Both the position numbers and the translations under genes were made by a program. A model generated the notes under the pieces. The model was not told where the DNA came from. It did no database searches and saw only the letters and a list, made by a program, of their open reading frames with translations. From Paraburkholderia acidipaludis NBRC 101816 (GTDB taxonomy: Bacteria > Pseudomonadota > Gammaproteobacteria > Burkholderiales > Burkholderiaceae), in the NCBI RefSeq assembly GCF_000684975.1, contig NZ_BAXZ01000006.1:1-64000 (forward strand): a stretch of 64,000 nt of DNA, given 5' to 3'. This document shows positions 59,435 through 64,000 of this stretch, in pieces. The first letter of the stretch is position 1. Each line of letters opens with the position of its first letter.

Positions 59435-59818
59435 TCATGCGTCCCTGGCACGCCCGCGATCGCGCCAAAGCAGCAATAACCAGGCTACCGACAACCCCAC
59501 CGCCACGCCCAGGAACTCGCACATGACGCGCAGCCCGATACTGTCCGGATCGTGTACGTCGGCTAGTGCCGCGCTCAGGAAAACCGGCGACTGCAGGTTG
59601 GCGTAGTTGAAATAGAACAGATTCCACAGGTCGCCGCTGGAACTGGGCAGCAGGGCCAGCAGATACGCCACGCCCAGTTCGCGGCCAGGGATCCAGCGTT
59701 GCTTGCGGGTCAGCCAGCGCACCAGCAGCAGCATGAAGAAGCCGACCGCCGCCGCAATGGCGCCCGCTTGCATGCCGCCGACGATGCCGTAACCCATCCA
59801 CGACTGGTTATAGAACAT
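59435..59818 (-). CDS. Small membrane protein of unknown function
   Basis: The 127-residue protein is largely hydrophobic, with about four membrane segments (GYGIVGGMQAGAIAAAVGFF, ELGVAYLLALLPS, YANLQSPVFLSAALADV and the CEFLGVAVGLSVAWLLLL end). Its loop LWNLFYFNYANLQSP and a charged C-terminus (WRDRGRARDA) suggest an intact protein. I recognise no family. It lies between acnB and the autotransporter gene, on the same strand, with a long stem-loop in its leader. Confidence 0.65.
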   Translation of the reverse strand: MFYNQSWMGYGIVGGMQAGAIAAAVGFFMLLLVRWLTRKQRWIPGRELGVAYLLALLPSSSGDLWNLFYFNYANLQSPVFLSAALADVHDPDSIGLRVMCEFLGVAVGLSVAWLLLLWRDRGRARDA

Positions 59819-59832
59819 GCGAGCTTCTCCCG

Positions 59833-59877
59833 GTCACCGAGACCGGCGTATGGAAAACGCCGACGGATATCGGTGAC
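59833..59877. other. Nested stem-loop in the leader of the small membrane protein gene
   Basis: GTCACCGA (59833-59840) pairs with TCGGTGAC (59870-59877), and inside it GGCGT (59845-59849) pairs with ACGCC (59857-59861). It lies 15 bases upstream of the small membrane gene, in the gap after the autotransporter stop. It may be a leader structure or part of transcript termination. Confidence 0.4.
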
Positions 59878-59879
59878 AA

Positions 59880-59897
59880 ACGGGTAGATTAACCCGT
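59880..59897 (-). terminator. Weak hairpin after the autotransporter gene
   Basis: A six-base stem (ACGGGT with ACCCGT) and six-base loop, followed on the minus strand by TTTGTC, start about 30 bases past the autotransporter stop. Weak but placed as a terminator would be. Confidence 0.35.
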
Positions 59898-59925
59898 ATC
59901 GCGGGCTCCCTTTCATGTCATCGCA

Positions 59926-63219
<3,294 letters not shown>

Positions 63220-63250
63220 GGCGCATCCGGTCTTTTGTCAATTGCGGGCG

Positions 63251-63278
63251 ATTATGTAAGACCGGTAACATCTTGCAA
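63251..63278 (-). promoter_or_regulatory. Candidate promoter of the autotransporter gene
   Basis: On the minus strand TTGCAA (63273-63278) and CATAAT (63251-63256) are 16 bases apart. The start of transcription would be about 25 bases before the ATG, giving a very short leader. Confidence 0.55.
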
Positions 63279-63679
63279 GAATTATTCGAAAGGATTGCGT
63301 AAAAGATACGGGAGGCGGTCGGGCTGAATGCCGCTTGTTAAAGAAAATTACTTACCGGATGCTTACTTTTTTAACTGGCATTTAATTTCTGGTTTCGTGT
63401 TTCACGCTGCTCGCGCGCAGGCGGACCACGATATCGAAAGAACCCGGTGCAAAACGGGCTCGCTTGTCGCTTTTGCGCAAAAAAGAGTATTGAGCCATCA
63501 AGTTTCGAGGCGGCTGTGCCGTTAACTCTATGCTGCTTTGCGTGAATGGAATAAGACAGGAAGTAGGCGAACGATCGCCATATTCGGCATGTCGCTTCGA
63601 AAAATAAACACCAATTGACACGCTTGTTTTTATGCTGTTTCGCGCAATGGCGCGGCCAATGCCGATCATCAGAACCGAT
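63279..63679. other. Lower-GC intergenic region
   Basis: This 400-base gap between the divergent autotransporter and ligase genes is clearly AT-richer than the rest of the window. I find no gene in it. It should contain the promoter of the gene at 63680. Confidence 0.4.
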
Positions 63680-64000
63680 ATGTCAGACGAAACGAATGCA
63701 GGCGGCCTGGGCGGACAGGACGATATCTGGAACATCACGGAAGTGATCGAACGACGCGCGGCTGAGAATCCGGCCGCGATGGCGCTGATCCTGGCCGACC
63801 GGGTGCTGAGCTATCGCGAACTGGTGACGGCGATCCACGTCGTGGCTCGCGTGCTGCTCGATCGCGGCGTGCAACCGCGGCAGACGCTCGGCGTCTCGAT
63901 GGGGCAGACCGCGTTGCACCTCGTCACGCTGCTGGCCATCGCGCGTATCGGTGCGGTCGCGGTGCCGCTGCATACCTCATTGCCCGCCGCGCGCCGGGTG
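63680..64000 (+). CDS. AMP-binding (adenylate-forming) enzyme, N-terminal part, cut by the window edge
   Basis: The open frame runs 107 residues to the window end and has no stop. It reads IERRAAENPAAMALILADRV, LSYRELVTAIHVVARVLLDR and TALHLVTLLAIARIGAVAVP, the standard N-terminal subdomain of AMP-dependent synthetases and NRPS adenylation domains. The start is uncertain: ATG 63680 is used, but in-frame ATGs at 63659, 63647 and 63632 exist and no ribosome site is clear. It lies head-to-head with the autotransporter gene. Substrate and full domain structure are outside the window. Confidence 0.75.
   Translation, partial: MSDETNAGGLGGQDDIWNITEVIERRAAENPAAMALILADRVLSYRELVTAIHVVARVLLDRGVQPRQTLGVSMGQTALHLVTLLAIARIGAVAVPLHTSLPAARRV

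Noticed and set aside
56571..59606. A 1011-residue plus-strand frame opposite acnB
   Set aside because: Antisense shadow of acnB with biased composition and no recognisable domain.

Overview
The window reads like a chromosome or megaplasmid stretch of a high-GC betaproteobacterium of the Burkholderiaceae (Paraburkholderia, Caballeronia or Burkholderia type). The reasons are the GC-rich third codon positions, family-typical proteins (a DUF3331-type protein, a DUF4148-type small exported protein, an XapX-type membrane protein, betaproteobacterial EtfBA and AcnB) and a dense set of catabolic operons with LysR, AraC, GntR and PadR regulators. I see no rRNA, tRNA, CRISPR array, IS element or phage genes. 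The genus is an inference.

Layout. 1-3.8 kb: a LysR relic, a CaiB/BaiF-type CoA racemase, etfBA and a relic of an acyl-CoA/aryl-CoA ligase. 3.8-17.5 kb: a LysR regulator divergent from a long + strand operon. It encodes a hydroxyquinol-type intradiol dioxygenase, a Dabb barrel protein, a TrzA/AtzB-type amidohydrolase, a beta-hydroxyacid dehydrogenase, a complete ribose-type ABC importer (ATPase, two permeases, binding protein), a second strongly degenerate dehydrogenase paralogue, a RutE-type nitroreductase, a maleylacetate reductase, a YciI-like protein and a porin. 17.8-27.2 kb: an exported HbpS/GlcG-like protein, an acetamidase/formamidase-like exported enzyme, an MFS carrier, a fumarylacetoacetase-fold hydrolase, an AraC regulator, an alpha/beta hydrolase, a SnoaL-like protein, an XapX protein and a YtcJ-type amidohydrolase. 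27.7-36.8 kb: a very large winged-helix/ATPase regulator convergent with an EmrB-EmrA-NodT efflux operon, preceded by isochorismatase-like, HD-domain and DoxX genes. 37.2-42 kb: DUF3331, AraC, SDR and a small exported protein, then a second hydroxyquinol-type dioxygenase with an SDR. 42-50.4 kb: a quinone oxidoreductase, a deletion scar fusing two 5'-truncated genes (CoA ligase and PadR regulator), a FadR-type regulator with three matching operator-like boxes, and a second ribose-type ABC importer. 50.4-64 kb: a phosphoesterase, a zinc-ribbon protein, a halogenase-like flavoprotein, a LysE relic, acnB with a clear promoter and terminator, a large autotransporter with a Thr-Pro linker, and the start of an adenylate-forming enzyme.

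How the genes fit together. The 4.9-17.5 kb operon has the two enzymes that take hydroxyquinol (1,2,4-trihydroxybenzene) through maleylacetate to 3-oxoadipate. They sit around a sugar-type importer, an outer-membrane porin and several unassigned enzymes. The most economical reading is an uptake-and-degradation system for a polar ring compound, possibly nitrogen-containing or cyclitol/glycoside-like, that is converted to hydroxyquinol. The 40-50 kb region repeats the pairing of a hydroxyquinol-type dioxygenase with a ribose-type importer, with signs of rearrangement. This combination, including a dehydrogenase paralogue that has lost its catalytic residues, is the best candidate here for an undescribed system; the substrate cannot be read from the sequence.
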